Shown here piece by piece: positions 53,262-61,104 of a stretch of DNA of 64,000 bases. The notes under the pieces are model-generated. The model did no database searches, was not told where the DNA came from, and saw nothing but the letters and a program-made list of their open reading frames with translations. Position 1 is the first letter of the stretch. Each line of letters opens with the position of its first letter. Source of the DNA: Nocardia sp. (GTDB taxonomy: Bacteria; Actinomycetota; Actinomycetes; Mycobacteriales; Mycobacteriaceae); the NCBI RefSeq assembly GCF_025465275.1, contig NZ_JAODNK010000072.1:62001-126000 (forward strand), given 5' to 3'. Both the position numbers and the translations under genes were made by a program.

Positions 53262-54146
53262 ATGCCCACCAATACATTCATGCCTACGAATACGTTCACG
53301 TTCCACGGACGCAACGGCACCGATCTCGTCGGCTATCGCTGGGATCCGGCGGGCCAGCCGATTGCCGCGATCGAGATCGTGCACGGCATGGGCGAACACG
53401 CACTCCGCTACGGCGAGTTCGCGAATGCGCTGACCGCTGCCGGCTTCGTCGTCTACGCCTACGACCAGCGCGGACACGGAGCCTCGGCCACCGCGGACTT
53501 CGGCGACCTCGGCAAGGGCGGCTGGCCGGCGCTGGTGGAGGAGATCGGCTATTTCGGCGACTTCATTCACGCCCAGGACCCTGGACTGCCTTTGGGCTTG
53601 GTCGCGCACAGCATGGGTTCCTTTGCCACCCAACAGTTCCTGCTCACCGGCAGCGCCATCGCGGACGCAGTGGCTCTCACCGGCACCGCGGCCATCGACC
53701 TACTCGAACCCGCCCTCGACCTCGACGCCCCACTGGACCTGGCCATGTTCAATGCCGCCTTCCAACCACAGCGCACCGACTTCGACTGGCTCAGCCGCGA
53801 CGACGCCATCGTGGACGCCTACATCGCCGACCCGAAATGCGGTGGGGGCGTGGACACCGACTCGGCGAAGGCCATGTTCCTCGGATCCCGTGCACTCGCT
53901 GACCCCGCCCGGGTCGCGGCCATCCGATCCGACCTGCCCATCTATCTCGCCGTGGGCGATATGGATCCGGTCAATGCTGGACTGGCGCTGTTCCAGCCCC
54001 TGACCGATCGGCTGCTCGCTGCGGGCATCAAGGACCTCACCGTTCGGGTGTATCACGATGCGCGGCACGAGATCCTCAACGAGACCAACCGCGACGAGAT
54101 CATCGGCGAGCTGGTCGCGTGGCTGAGTGACCGGCTGAGTAGCTGA
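53262..54146 (+). CDS. Alpha/beta hydrolase, monoacylglycerol-lipase-like
   Basis: A 294-residue serine hydrolase. HGMGEH forms the oxyanion region, AHSMGS holds nucleophile Ser117, VGDMDPVN supplies the acid and DARHEILNE the base. The pattern matches monoacylglycerol lipase/lysophospholipase-type enzymes that release free fatty acids from glycerides or esters. ATG 53262 has AGGAGA upstream. The N-terminus contains MPTNTF twice in succession, made by an imperfect 18-bp tandem repeat, so a second ATG at 53280 could also be used. No signal peptide is visible. It belongs to the GGTC-N-GACC regulon. Confidence 0.87.
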   Translation: MPTNTFMPTNTFTFHGRNGTDLVGYRWDPAGQPIAAIEIVHGMGEHALRYGEFANALTAAGFVVYAYDQRGHGASATADFGDLGKGGWPALVEEIGYFGDFIHAQDPGLPLGLVAHSMGSFATQQFLLTGSAIADAVALTGTAAIDLLEPALDLDAPLDLAMFNAAFQPQRTDFDWLSRDDAIVDAYIADPKCGGGVDTDSAKAMFLGSRALADPARVAAIRSDLPIYLAVGDMDPVNAGLALFQPLTDRLLAAGIKDLTVRVYHDARHEILNETNRDEIIGELVAWLSDRLSS

Positions 54147-54165
54147 GTAGTCAGCGCCCCCAACC

Positions 54166-54203
54166 GATCCCGGCGCCCCAGCACCGGCTGAGATGGCGGG
54201 ATC
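54166..54203. terminator. Weak hairpin between convergent hydrolase genes
   Basis: GATCCCG (54166-54172) and CGGGATC (54197-54203) enclose a 24-base loop with additional partial pairing. It lies in the 76-bp gap between two convergent genes. Support is limited to position and pairing. Confidence 0.3.
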
Positions 54204-54222
54204 TGCTTGGGCCCAGATGTTC

Positions 54223-55191
54223 CTAGCTCGCGAACGGTACGGCGTAAGTGGGAAGCTCGGGTTCCTCCGAGACCCAGTGTCCGGGATTTATCAACCCATC
54301 AGTCAAGGCCGCGAGCGTCTTCGGGAACTCCGCGAGCCCCGCCGGATCCAGGCCGGGAAGGACCGTTTCGGCACACGCCGAAGCGTTGATCCGGGAAGGG
54401 TCGGCCGGTCCGTCATGCGTCAACGCGTCCAAGACGAGCCGGTAGGACACGGCGTCGACCAAATAGGTGCCATGGTCCACGACTCGGCCCGGACACACAT
54501 CTTGGATCATGATCGTCCGCCCGCCCGGCAACGTACTGGCTGCGGGCTGGGGAAAGACGACCTCGTCGTCTAACGAACCGATCGACGTGAACGCCGTGCC
54601 AGTGGGCAATGGAGCGTTCTTGAACCCGGTAGTGAGCTTCGAATTCGTTCCCAACTGCCAGGAAATCGGCGAGCACGACCCAGCGGCACACAAACCATCT
54701 GCCAGGGCGGTGCCGTTCATCGGTCCCGCGAAACTGATGACGTCGGAGGTCGACCTCGCAATGTCGGGCCAGAACTTCGCGATCCACACCGCCATCAGCC
54801 CGGCTTGGCTGTGTCCGAGTATCGCGATCGGCTGACCGGAGACCCGATACGCATACCGCGCGGCGTATACCGCGTACTCGGCGGAAGCCGCGAAGCTGCC
54901 CAGGGCGCGGTCCGGCAGGCTCACCGAGCACACCCCGAAACCGGCATCGGGAAGCGCCTTTTCATAGTTCCAGGACCAAACCTCCTGTGCGGTCCCACCG
55001 GTCCCGTGCAGCAGCAGCACGGTCTTGCGCGTGCCCGACATCGCACCGGCGTCGCACTGCACGGCGTCCGCCATTTGTTGCTCGGCAACGGTCAATGCGG
55101 GACCCGATTCGTCGGCCGCGCTCGGCGGCGCACCCATCCAGACGAATCCGAGACCCAGGACAAGTGTCGCCGCGGAACGAGCCATACGCAT
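54223..55191 (-). CDS. Secreted lipase/esterase
   Basis: A 322-residue alpha/beta hydrolase with a Sec signal peptide (about residues 1-26, ending PSAA). LHGTGG forms the oxyanion region and GHSQAG carries nucleophile Ser128; the likely acid and base lie in the SLDDEVVFPQ and VVDHGTYL segments. Several cysteines (CDAGA, CSVS, CAAGSCS, CPGR, CAET) suggest disulfides outside the cell. It resembles actinomycete secreted lipases of the class-2/triacylglycerol type. ATG 55191 has GGAG upstream. It may free fatty acyl chains outside the cell for uptake by the Mce system. It is divergent from the MDR gene, with two GntR-type sites between. Confidence 0.87.
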   Translation of the reverse strand: MRMARSAATLVLGLGFVWMGAPPSAADESGPALTVAEQQMADAVQCDAGAMSGTRKTVLLLHGTGGTAQEVWSWNYEKALPDAGFGVCSVSLPDRALGSFAASAEYAVYAARYAYRVSGQPIAILGHSQAGLMAVWIAKFWPDIARSTSDVISFAGPMNGTALADGLCAAGSCSPISWQLGTNSKLTTGFKNAPLPTGTAFTSIGSLDDEVVFPQPAASTLPGGRTIMIQDVCPGRVVDHGTYLVDAVSYRLVLDALTHDGPADPSRINASACAETVLPGLDPAGLAEFPKTLAALTDGLINPGHWVSEEPELPTYAVPFAS

Positions 55192-55267
55192 GAAGGAACT
55201 CCAGAAATATTCAGAATCCGGCAATCAAAGTGACGGGCGTCACGTTGCACTGGCACAATATAGATAT

Positions 55268-55276
55268 GGTCAGACC
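55268..55276. promoter_or_regulatory. GntR operator near the secreted lipase gene
   Basis: GGTCAGACC, a perfect match to the deduced palindrome, lies 77 bp upstream of the lipase ATG on the minus strand. The second site of this divergent promoter region is at 55389-55409. Confidence 0.7.
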
Positions 55277-55388
55277 TATCAGTCAATAGTGCCCCCGCCG
55301 ATCATCCTCATCGATCAACATCCGCCACTCACCTAGGACTTCCACCTGGAAGAAGTATGGCTTGCGCGTTTCAGGGGCTCAAGTTAAG

Positions 55389-55409
55389 GTCTAATGGTAA
55401 GACCATTAG
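55389..55409 (+). promoter_or_regulatory. GntR operator at the MDR gene
   Basis: TAATGGT-AAG-ACCATTA (55393-55409) is a perfect palindrome with 7-bp arms, preceded by GGTCT at 55389. The composite GGTCT-N7-AGACC matches the sites at both regulator genes. TCTAAT (55391-55396) may be the -10 box, and AGGAGG follows within a few bases, so binding here would block transcription directly. Confidence 0.75.
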
Positions 55410-55417
55410 GAGGTAGG

Positions 55418-56398
55418 ATGCGCGCAGCAATGCTCCATGAATTCGGCGGGCCGGACGTGCTGCGGTTCGATTCGACGGATGATCCGGAGCCCCGACCGGG
55501 CTGGGTCACCGTGCGATTGAAGGCCGCCGCGCTCAACTGGCACGACGTGCTCGTTCGCCAAGGCAAATACGCCTCGCCGCTGCCGCACATTCTCGGCGCC
55601 GACGGCGCCGGCATCCGAGCTGATACAGGCGAGGCGGTGCTGGTGCTTCCTTCGATGTGGTGGGGAGACAACGAATCCGCCCCCGACTCCCAGTGGCAGA
55701 TCCTCGGCGACAATCACCGCGGGACCTACGCGGAGCAGGTCAGCGTCCCCATCGAGTGCGTCGCACCCAAACCACCCGAACTGACATGGGAACAATCCGC
55801 TGCCCTGCCGCTGGTCGGCCTCACGGTCTTTCGTGCGCTGTTTACCAGGGGCCGCCTCGCGGCAGGCGAGAACCTCCTGGTCCTCGGGGCGGGCGGCGGC
55901 GTCGCGACAATGGCCGTGCTACTCGCATCGGCAATCGGCGCGAACGTCACGGTGACGTCCTCGTCCGAAGTGAAAATCGGGCAGGCCATCGACCTCGGGG
56001 CCGCGAACGGACTGCGGTACGACGACCCCGAGTGGCCCAGCGCAGCACGGAAACTGGCCCCCGGCGGACACGGCTTCGACCTCGTCCTGGATTCGGTGGG
56101 CACCTGGGAACAATCCCTCGCAGCCCTCCGCCCAGGGGGCCGTCTCGTGGTGCTGGGGGCGTCGCGCAGCGAGGTCGCGACACTCGATATTCGGCCGTAT
56201 TACTTCGGTCAGTACGAACTCATCGGCACGACGATGGGCAGCCCGCACGATTTCGCCGGGCTCCTGCACCTACTCCGGACGCACAACGTCGAGCCGATGC
56301 CGATCAGCACCGTCTATCCCCTCGCGGAGGCCGCGGCGGCGCACGAATTCCTCGAATGCGGAAAAGGTTTCGGGAAAGTCGTCCTCCGCAATGACTGA
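55418..56398 (+). CDS. MDR-family NAD(P)H oxidoreductase (quinone/enoyl reductase type)
   Basis: A 326-residue medium-chain reductase without zinc ligands, as in quinone oxidoreductases and acrylyl/crotonyl-CoA-type reductases. The N-terminal half has the MDR strand pattern (MRAAMLHEFGGPDVLRF, LNWHDVLVRQG, LGADGAG) and the Rossmann motif is GAGGGVATMA near residue 158. It may reduce an alpha,beta-unsaturated carbonyl or CoA ester in this pathway. ATG 55418 has AGGAGG upstream and is preferred to a GTG eight codons earlier. The next hydratase gene begins 22 bp after its stop. Confidence 0.87.
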   Translation: MRAAMLHEFGGPDVLRFDSTDDPEPRPGWVTVRLKAAALNWHDVLVRQGKYASPLPHILGADGAGIRADTGEAVLVLPSMWWGDNESAPDSQWQILGDNHRGTYAEQVSVPIECVAPKPPELTWEQSAALPLVGLTVFRALFTRGRLAAGENLLVLGAGGGVATMAVLLASAIGANVTVTSSSEVKIGQAIDLGAANGLRYDDPEWPSAARKLAPGGHGFDLVLDSVGTWEQSLAALRPGGRLVVLGASRSEVATLDIRPYYFGQYELIGTTMGSPHDFAGLLHLLRTHNVEPMPISTVYPLAEAAAAHEFLECGKGFGKVVLRND

Positions 56399-56420
56399 CC
56401 CGCTCTCCGAAGGGACTCCC

Positions 56421-57200
56421 ATGCAATCCTTGGTTCGGTACGAGGAGGACGGCGGTATCGCGGTGATCACCCTCGACCACCCCCAATCCCGCAATGCGCT
56501 CGGCGACGACCTGCTCGATCAGCTGATCGATGCATTCGAGCGCGCCGCGGCGGCGGAATCAGTGCGGGTTGTGGTCCTGACCTCGTCACATGATCGGATC
56601 TTTTCGGCGGGCGGCGACCTCAAAGCCTTCGCGGGAGAGACCCCGACCATCCGCAAATATGCCGGGCTGGACAGGTTTCCACGGCTTTATCAACTGATCG
56701 GCGGCCTCGGCAAACCGGTCATCTGCGCCGCGAACGGGGATGTGCTGGCCGGCGCCTTCGGCCTGGCGCTGGCCTGCGATCTCATTCTCGCCAAGGAGTC
56801 CGTCCGTTTCGGCTGCCCCGAAATCAATGTCGGCGTCTTTCCCTTCATGATCTCCGCGCTGATCTATCGAAATATCGGGCGCATGCGCGCCAACGAACTG
56901 ATGATGCTCGGCGATACCATCTCGGCCGGCGAGGCGTTCGAACTCGGCATAGTCAACCGCGTTCTACCCGCAGCAGAGTTCGACGACACCGTTCGAGCCT
57001 GGGCCACCCGGCTCGCTGGTAAATCCCCGCTGCTCATGCGACTGGGCAAGGACGCGATCAACGCGACCAGAGATCTGTCACTGCCCGCGGCGCTCGAGGC
57101 TCTGCGCGCACAGTTGGCGCTCGCCTTCACCACCGAAGACATCTCCGAGGGCGTCGCCGCCTTCCGCGAAAAACGCGAGCCCGTGTGGCGGCTCCGTTGA
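56421..57200 (+). CDS. Enoyl-CoA hydratase/isomerase
   Basis: A 259-residue crotonase-family protein. The oxyanion segments are RIFSAGGDL and NGDVLAGAFGLALACDLIL; the acid residue lies in GCPEINVGVFPFM, a form seen in actinobacterial EchA proteins with one catalytic Glu. It is not closely related to the tandem hydratases at 48-50 kb. ATG 56421 is supported by GAAGGGA; an ATG at 56391 would overlap the preceding gene by 8 bp. It is followed by a GntR site and the CoA-ligase gene. Confidence 0.88.
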   Translation: MQSLVRYEEDGGIAVITLDHPQSRNALGDDLLDQLIDAFERAAAAESVRVVVLTSSHDRIFSAGGDLKAFAGETPTIRKYAGLDRFPRLYQLIGGLGKPVICAANGDVLAGAFGLALACDLILAKESVRFGCPEINVGVFPFMISALIYRNIGRMRANELMMLGDTISAGEAFELGIVNRVLPAAEFDDTVRAWATRLAGKSPLLMRLGKDAINATRDLSLPAALEALRAQLALAFTTEDISEGVAAFREKREPVWRLR

Positions 57201-57206
57201 CCTTAC

Positions 57207-57225
57207 GGTCAGACCATTCTATTAT
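57207..57225 (+). promoter_or_regulatory. GntR operator and -10 box before the CoA-ligase gene
   Basis: GGTCAGACC (57207-57215) is a perfect site, followed after four bases by TATTAT (57220-57225), a good -10 box. The operator therefore sits in the promoter spacer. The same geometry is seen at 59879-59898. Confidence 0.7.
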
Positions 57226-57275
57226 CGGCCCAAACCAGCTCGGCGTGCTACCGCTGATATCTCGAAGGACATCTC

Positions 57276-58955
57276 ATGACCATCGCCTCGGTGACCGACC
57301 GCTTCTCGGAAGAGGACATCCGGCACTTCTACGCCACCGGGCAGTGGCACCGGGAGAATCTGTTCGACATACTCGAAGCCCAGGCCGCCGCTCAGCCCGA
57401 CCATGTATTCCTCACCGATGACACCTCGTCACTGACCTTCCGCGAATTGCGCGACCGAGCGGTGGGACTCGCCGTCGGACTGCGGCGACACGGGATCGGG
57501 CCCGGCGATCGGGTCTCCGCACAGATCCCGAACTGGACGGAATTCGCGACTATCAGCGCGGCGCTGTCCCGGCTCGGGGCCATCCTCGTGCCGATCATGC
57601 CGATCTACCGGCGCGACGAGGTCCGCTATGTGCTCGATACCGCCGACGTTCGAATCGCGATCTGCCCCAACAGCTTCAAGAAGTTCGAGTATCTGGAGAT
57701 GTACCGCGGGCTGCGCGACGAATTGCCCGGCCTCGCGGAGATCGTGGTGTTGCGCAGCACCGACGTGCCCACCGATGTGATCCGCTTCGAGTCACTCGTC
57801 GCCGAAATCGAACCCGCGGCCGCCCACGCCGAACTCGGCCCTGCAGCAGGACCGGACGAGCCGTTCCTGATCGTCTATACGAGCGGCACGACATCGCGGC
57901 CGAAAGGCTGTGTGCACACTTTCAACACTTATGCCTGCGCCGCCCGGCTGTTGGCGAAGGCCTTCGCCTACACGGCACAGGACGTCCAGTTCGGCCCCTC
58001 CCCCATCACGCATACGACCGGCCTGGTGACGAGCGTGATTCTGCCGCTCATCCACGGCGCCGCATCGCATCTCATGGAAGCGTGGGACCCCAAGCGCGGC
58101 ATGGACCAGATCCGCAAACACGGCTGCACCGCGGTCGTATGCGCCACCACGTTCCTGCAAATGCTCATGGATACATACGATTCCGAGACTGATGACATCA
58201 GCAGTATGCGCATCTGGGTGGCGGCCGGGTCGCCGATTCCCGGCAACGTCGTCGAGCGGGCCACGAAGCTGCTCCCGACAATGCGGGTACTCAGCCTGTA
58301 CGGGCGGTCGGAGAATCTGAGCACGACTGTCTGCGCGGTCGACGACGACCCAGCACGATCAGTGACCTCGGATGGCCGAGCGCTGCCGCTGCAATCGGTT
58401 CGCATCGTGGATCAGGCCGGCAACGAGGTGCCTCGCGGTGAGGAGGGCGATATCGCCTACAAGGGTGCAATGCACATGCTCGAATATCTCGACCAGCCCG
58501 AGGAGACCGCGGCGCTGTTCACCGCGAACGGCTACTCCCGCTCGGGCGACCTCGGGCAGATGGACGCAGATGGGTTCATTCGAGTCACCGGCCGCACCAA
58601 GGACATCGTCATCCGCGGCGGCCTCAATATCAGCGTCCGCGAGATCGAGGACCTGCTCACCGCGCATCCTGGCGTGCGAGCCGTGGCCGTGGTCGGAATG
58701 CCCGACCTCAAGCTCGGCGAGGCGGTCTGCTGCTATCTCGTACCGTTGGATCCGGTGCACCCCCTCACGCTCGTAGAAATCAAGAAATACCTGCTCGATG
58801 CCGGTTTGGCCGTGCAGAAGGTGCCGCAGCGACTCGAGATTGCCAATGAGCTGCCCATGACCGCCACCGGCAAGATCCAGAAGCACATACTGCGCACGCA
58901 GATCGCCGAGCAGCTCGGGGCAGGAGAACACGAATCGGGCGGTGCGCATCGATAA
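57276..58955 (+). CDS. AMP-dependent acyl-CoA ligase (FadD-like)
   Basis: A 559-residue ANL-family ligase. Phosphate loop YTSGTTSRPKG has Ser in place of the usual Gly, LYGRSENLST is the adenine motif, GYSRSGDLGQMDADGFIRVTGR the hinge region, and PMTATGKIQKH holds the catalytic lysine. The N-terminal part and length resemble cyclohexanecarboxylate/benzoate-type CoA ligases. The start at 57276 follows GAAGGA. Its 3' end forms the first arm of a strong terminator hairpin with the TAA stop in the loop. It probably activates the acid that enters the neighbouring beta-oxidation enzymes. Confidence 0.9.
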   Translation: MTIASVTDRFSEEDIRHFYATGQWHRENLFDILEAQAAAQPDHVFLTDDTSSLTFRELRDRAVGLAVGLRRHGIGPGDRVSAQIPNWTEFATISAALSRLGAILVPIMPIYRRDEVRYVLDTADVRIAICPNSFKKFEYLEMYRGLRDELPGLAEIVVLRSTDVPTDVIRFESLVAEIEPAAAHAELGPAAGPDEPFLIVYTSGTTSRPKGCVHTFNTYACAARLLAKAFAYTAQDVQFGPSPITHTTGLVTSVILPLIHGAASHLMEAWDPKRGMDQIRKHGCTAVVCATTFLQMLMDTYDSETDDISSMRIWVAAGSPIPGNVVERATKLLPTMRVLSLYGRSENLSTTVCAVDDDPARSVTSDGRALPLQSVRIVDQAGNEVPRGEEGDIAYKGAMHMLEYLDQPEETAALFTANGYSRSGDLGQMDADGFIRVTGRTKDIVIRGGLNISVREIEDLLTAHPGVRAVAVVGMPDLKLGEAVCCYLVPLDPVHPLTLVEIKKYLLDAGLAVQKVPQRLEIANELPMTATGKIQKHILRTQIAEQLGAGEHESGGAHR

Positions 58956-58977
58956 GCGCACCGCCCGATTCGTGTTC
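58926..58977. terminator. Perfect 22-bp terminator hairpin with the ligase stop codon in its loop
   Basis: Arms 58926-58947 and 58956-58977 pair without mismatch around an 8-base loop that contains the TAA of the CoA-ligase gene. The arm sequence encodes the last residues of the enzyme. The hairpin lies between convergent genes, so it serves both directions. Confidence 0.85.
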
Positions 58978-58991
58978 CGCGAGAGACCCTT

Positions 58992-59405
58992 TCAGCCGTC
59001 CACTACAACGGCCGCCTTCCCCGCAACCACCGGTTTGCCGTTCCGTGTCGCCTCCAGATCGAGCTGCGCCAACCGCATTTCACCTTGCTGCCTGATCGAG
59101 ATGACCACACCACCGAAAGTCAATACGTCGCCGACAAATACCGGTGCGACGAAACGAATTTCGAACTCGCGAACATGTTCGACACCGAAACTGTCCGACA
59201 GCCAGCCCGCCAGCATCCCGGCCTGCAGTTGCCCCATCGACACGATCGCGGGGAACCCAGCCGCGTGTGCCACCTGGCCATCGTGGTGGAGTGGGTTGAA
59301 ATCACCACCGGCACCGGCAAACCGGACCACATCGGTCAACGTCAGCGGGCCGATCGTCCGCGTGGGATGCGCCTGTCCCACCAGGGTTCGCACCGGTGTC
59401 CTCAT
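58992..59405 (-). CDS. MaoC-type dehydratase subunit
   Basis: A 137-residue single hot-dog protein with the hydratase-2 motif at residues 29-42 (FAGAGGDFNPLHHD), which supplies Asp35 and His40 as catalytic residues. It probably hydrates 2-enoyl-CoA. Its start overlaps the stop of the neighbouring hot-dog gene by 4 bp (ATGA), so the two likely form a heterodimer like HadB with HadA/HadC or the ChsH-type steroid hydratases. The catalytic motif is complete only in this subunit. Confidence 0.9.
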   Translation of the reverse strand: MRTPVRTLVGQAHPTRTIGPLTLTDVVRFAGAGGDFNPLHHDGQVAHAAGFPAIVSMGQLQAGMLAGWLSDSFGVEHVREFEIRFVAPVFVGDVLTFGGVVISIRQQGEMRLAQLDLEATRNGKPVVAGKAAVVVDG

Positions 59406-59854
59406 TCCTTGCTTCCTCTCTCGATCAACACTTCCTCCTGCGTGAGAATCGTTGCGCCGGTGACGTCTCGGTACTCGGTCTCGAGCGTGACGATGCGCAT
59501 CGCCCCACCTCGCCTGCCTTCCCGAGTCTCATCGGCGACCACCCGGCGGATCCCGCGCAGCGAGTCACCGGCAGTCAATGGCCGCACATACCGCCATCGC
59601 ACCGAGCCGACTACGACTCGCTCCATCCGCAGACCCAGCTTCTCGACGAATCCGCGCTGGTCTCGTTGGTGCCCGGCGACCACACTGTGCGTCAGCGTCG
59701 CCGGAATCGAATCGAATCCCGCTGCCACAGCCGACTTTTCGTCTATATGAACCAGGTCTTCGGTGCCGGTCGCGCGGGCGAACTCACCGATCTTGCCGCG
59801 CTCGACCACATAGTCCACTTCGTCGACGATCGCGCCGAGCTCGAGCTCAGCCAT
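59402..59854 (-). CDS. MaoC-like partner subunit lacking the catalytic motif
   Basis: A 150-residue hot-dog protein resembling the N-terminal, non-catalytic half of MaoC/FAS1-type hydratases. It has YVVERGKIGEFARATGTEDLVHIDE and a GSVRWRYVRPLTAGDSL segment but no D-x4-H motif. Partners of this type shape the substrate pocket for bulky acyl chains, such as steroids or mycolic precursors in mycobacteria. It is co-transcribed with the catalytic subunit at 58992-59405 and divergent from the acyl-CoA dehydrogenase gene, with a GntR-type site in the shared promoter region. Confidence 0.87.
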   Translation of the reverse strand: MAELELGAIVDEVDYVVERGKIGEFARATGTEDLVHIDEKSAVAAGFDSIPATLTHSVVAGHQRDQRGFVEKLGLRMERVVVGSVRWRYVRPLTAGDSLRGIRRVVADETREGRRGGAMRIVTLETEYRDVTGATILTQEEVLIERGSKE

Positions 59855-59878
59855 ACCAATCTCCCAGGATGTCGTTTT

Positions 59879-59898
59879 GGACTGACCTATAGTATTAT
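59879..59898. promoter_or_regulatory. GntR operator and -10 box between MaoC pair and acyl-CoA dehydrogenase
   Basis: GGACTGACC (59879-59887) reads GGTCAGTCC on the other strand, the same variant as at 45111-45119. After five bases comes TATTAT (59893-59898). The 72-bp divergent region is short enough for one bound dimer to affect both promoters. Confidence 0.6.
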
Positions 59899-59926
59899 TG
59901 CACCACTGAATGGAGGAGTATCAATC

Positions 59927-61102
59927 ATGAACCTGGCCGACGCCCCGGACGAGGCGCAGTTCCGCGAGGAAGTCCGAAACTGGTTGGCCGCGACGCTGCC
60001 CACCCTCCCCTGGCCTGAGCCGGTGGACCTGGTCGGCAAGGTGCCCTTCTGGCAGCAGTGGCAACGAGTGCTGTACGACGCCGGATACGCCGGTCTGACG
60101 TGGCCGAAGAAGTACGGCGGCCACGGCGCCGATGTGATTCGCCGGGCCATCTTCACCGAGGAGCTCGATCGAGCGGGTGCACCGGAACGCCTGAACACCA
60201 TCGGCGAGGACTTCGCCGGTCCGACCATTGTCGACTTCGGCACCGAAGCACAGAAGGAGCGGTTCCTCCGCCCGATCCTTACCGGCGAGGAGATCTGGTG
60301 CCAGCTGTTCTCCGAACCCGACGCGGGCTCGGACCTGGCGTCGTTGCGCACCAAGGCGACTCGCGTCGAGGGCGGGTGGTTGATCAACGGTCAGAAGATC
60401 TGGACCAGCCGCGCGCACATCGCCGCGCATGCGATCCTGCTGGCCCGCACCGGCGGCGGACCCCGGCACAAGGGGATCACCTTCTTCCTGCTGCCGATCG
60501 ACAGCGCCGGCGTCACCGTGCGGCCCCTGGCCCACATGCTGGGCGAGGCTGAATTCAACGAAGTCTTCCTCGATAATGTGTTCATCCCCGACGACCTCGT
60601 CGTCGGCGAGGTCGACGGCGGCTGGCGGGTCGCGATGGGCACGCTCGCCTATGAACGGGTCGCGATCGCGACCGGCCGGGTGAACACCAAACGGGCGGTC
60701 GACGAGGTCATCGCCGACATCGCGACCATGACCGACGAGATGGGACGCCCGCTCGGGCAGCGTCCCGCCGTCCGGCAACAGGCGGCCGACCTCTACGCAC
60801 GCGCCCTCGTGCACTATCTCATCGGTCAGCGCGTCATCGCGCTGGCCGCCGACGACGGCCCGCCCGGGCCGGTGACCTCGATCGGCAAGCTGTACTTCTG
60901 CCCGCTGGTGGAGGACCTGACCGACTTCCGGCTGTCGCTCGAGCCGCTCGGCGGCCAGCTGGCGGTCGAGGATCCCGAACAGCACGCCGCGAAATGGCTA
61001 CGGCTGGCCTATCAGGCCCGGGGCACCGCGATCGCCGGCGGATCCACCTTCATCCAGCGCAATATCGTCGCCGAGCGCATGCTCGAAATGCCAAGGAGCT
61101 GA
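59927..61102 (+). CDS. Acyl-CoA dehydrogenase
   Basis: A 391-residue acyl-CoA dehydrogenase of the longer-chain FadE type. CQLFSEPDAGSDLASL is the flavin/substrate signature, NGQKIWTSRAHIAAHAILLART the middle domain, and the C-terminus ends with YQARGTAIAGGSTFIQRNIVAERML, typical of alpha2beta2 FadE subunits from steroid-catabolic clusters. ATG 59927 follows GGAGGAG. No second small FadE partner is seen nearby, so the enzyme may be homomeric. It is followed two bases later by the acyl/acetyl-CoA synthetase. Confidence 0.9.
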   Translation: MNLADAPDEAQFREEVRNWLAATLPTLPWPEPVDLVGKVPFWQQWQRVLYDAGYAGLTWPKKYGGHGADVIRRAIFTEELDRAGAPERLNTIGEDFAGPTIVDFGTEAQKERFLRPILTGEEIWCQLFSEPDAGSDLASLRTKATRVEGGWLINGQKIWTSRAHIAAHAILLARTGGGPRHKGITFFLLPIDSAGVTVRPLAHMLGEAEFNEVFLDNVFIPDDLVVGEVDGGWRVAMGTLAYERVAIATGRVNTKRAVDEVIADIATMTDEMGRPLGQRPAVRQQAADLYARALVHYLIGQRVIALAADDGPPGPVTSIGKLYFCPLVEDLTDFRLSLEPLGGQLAVEDPEQHAAKWLRLAYQARGTAIAGGSTFIQRNIVAERMLEMPRS

Positions 61103-61104
61103 CC

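Noticed and set aside
59921..60985. 354-codon antisense open frame over the acyl-CoA dehydrogenase
   Set aside because: The sense frame has all FadE motifs; the antisense product matches nothing and is low in information.
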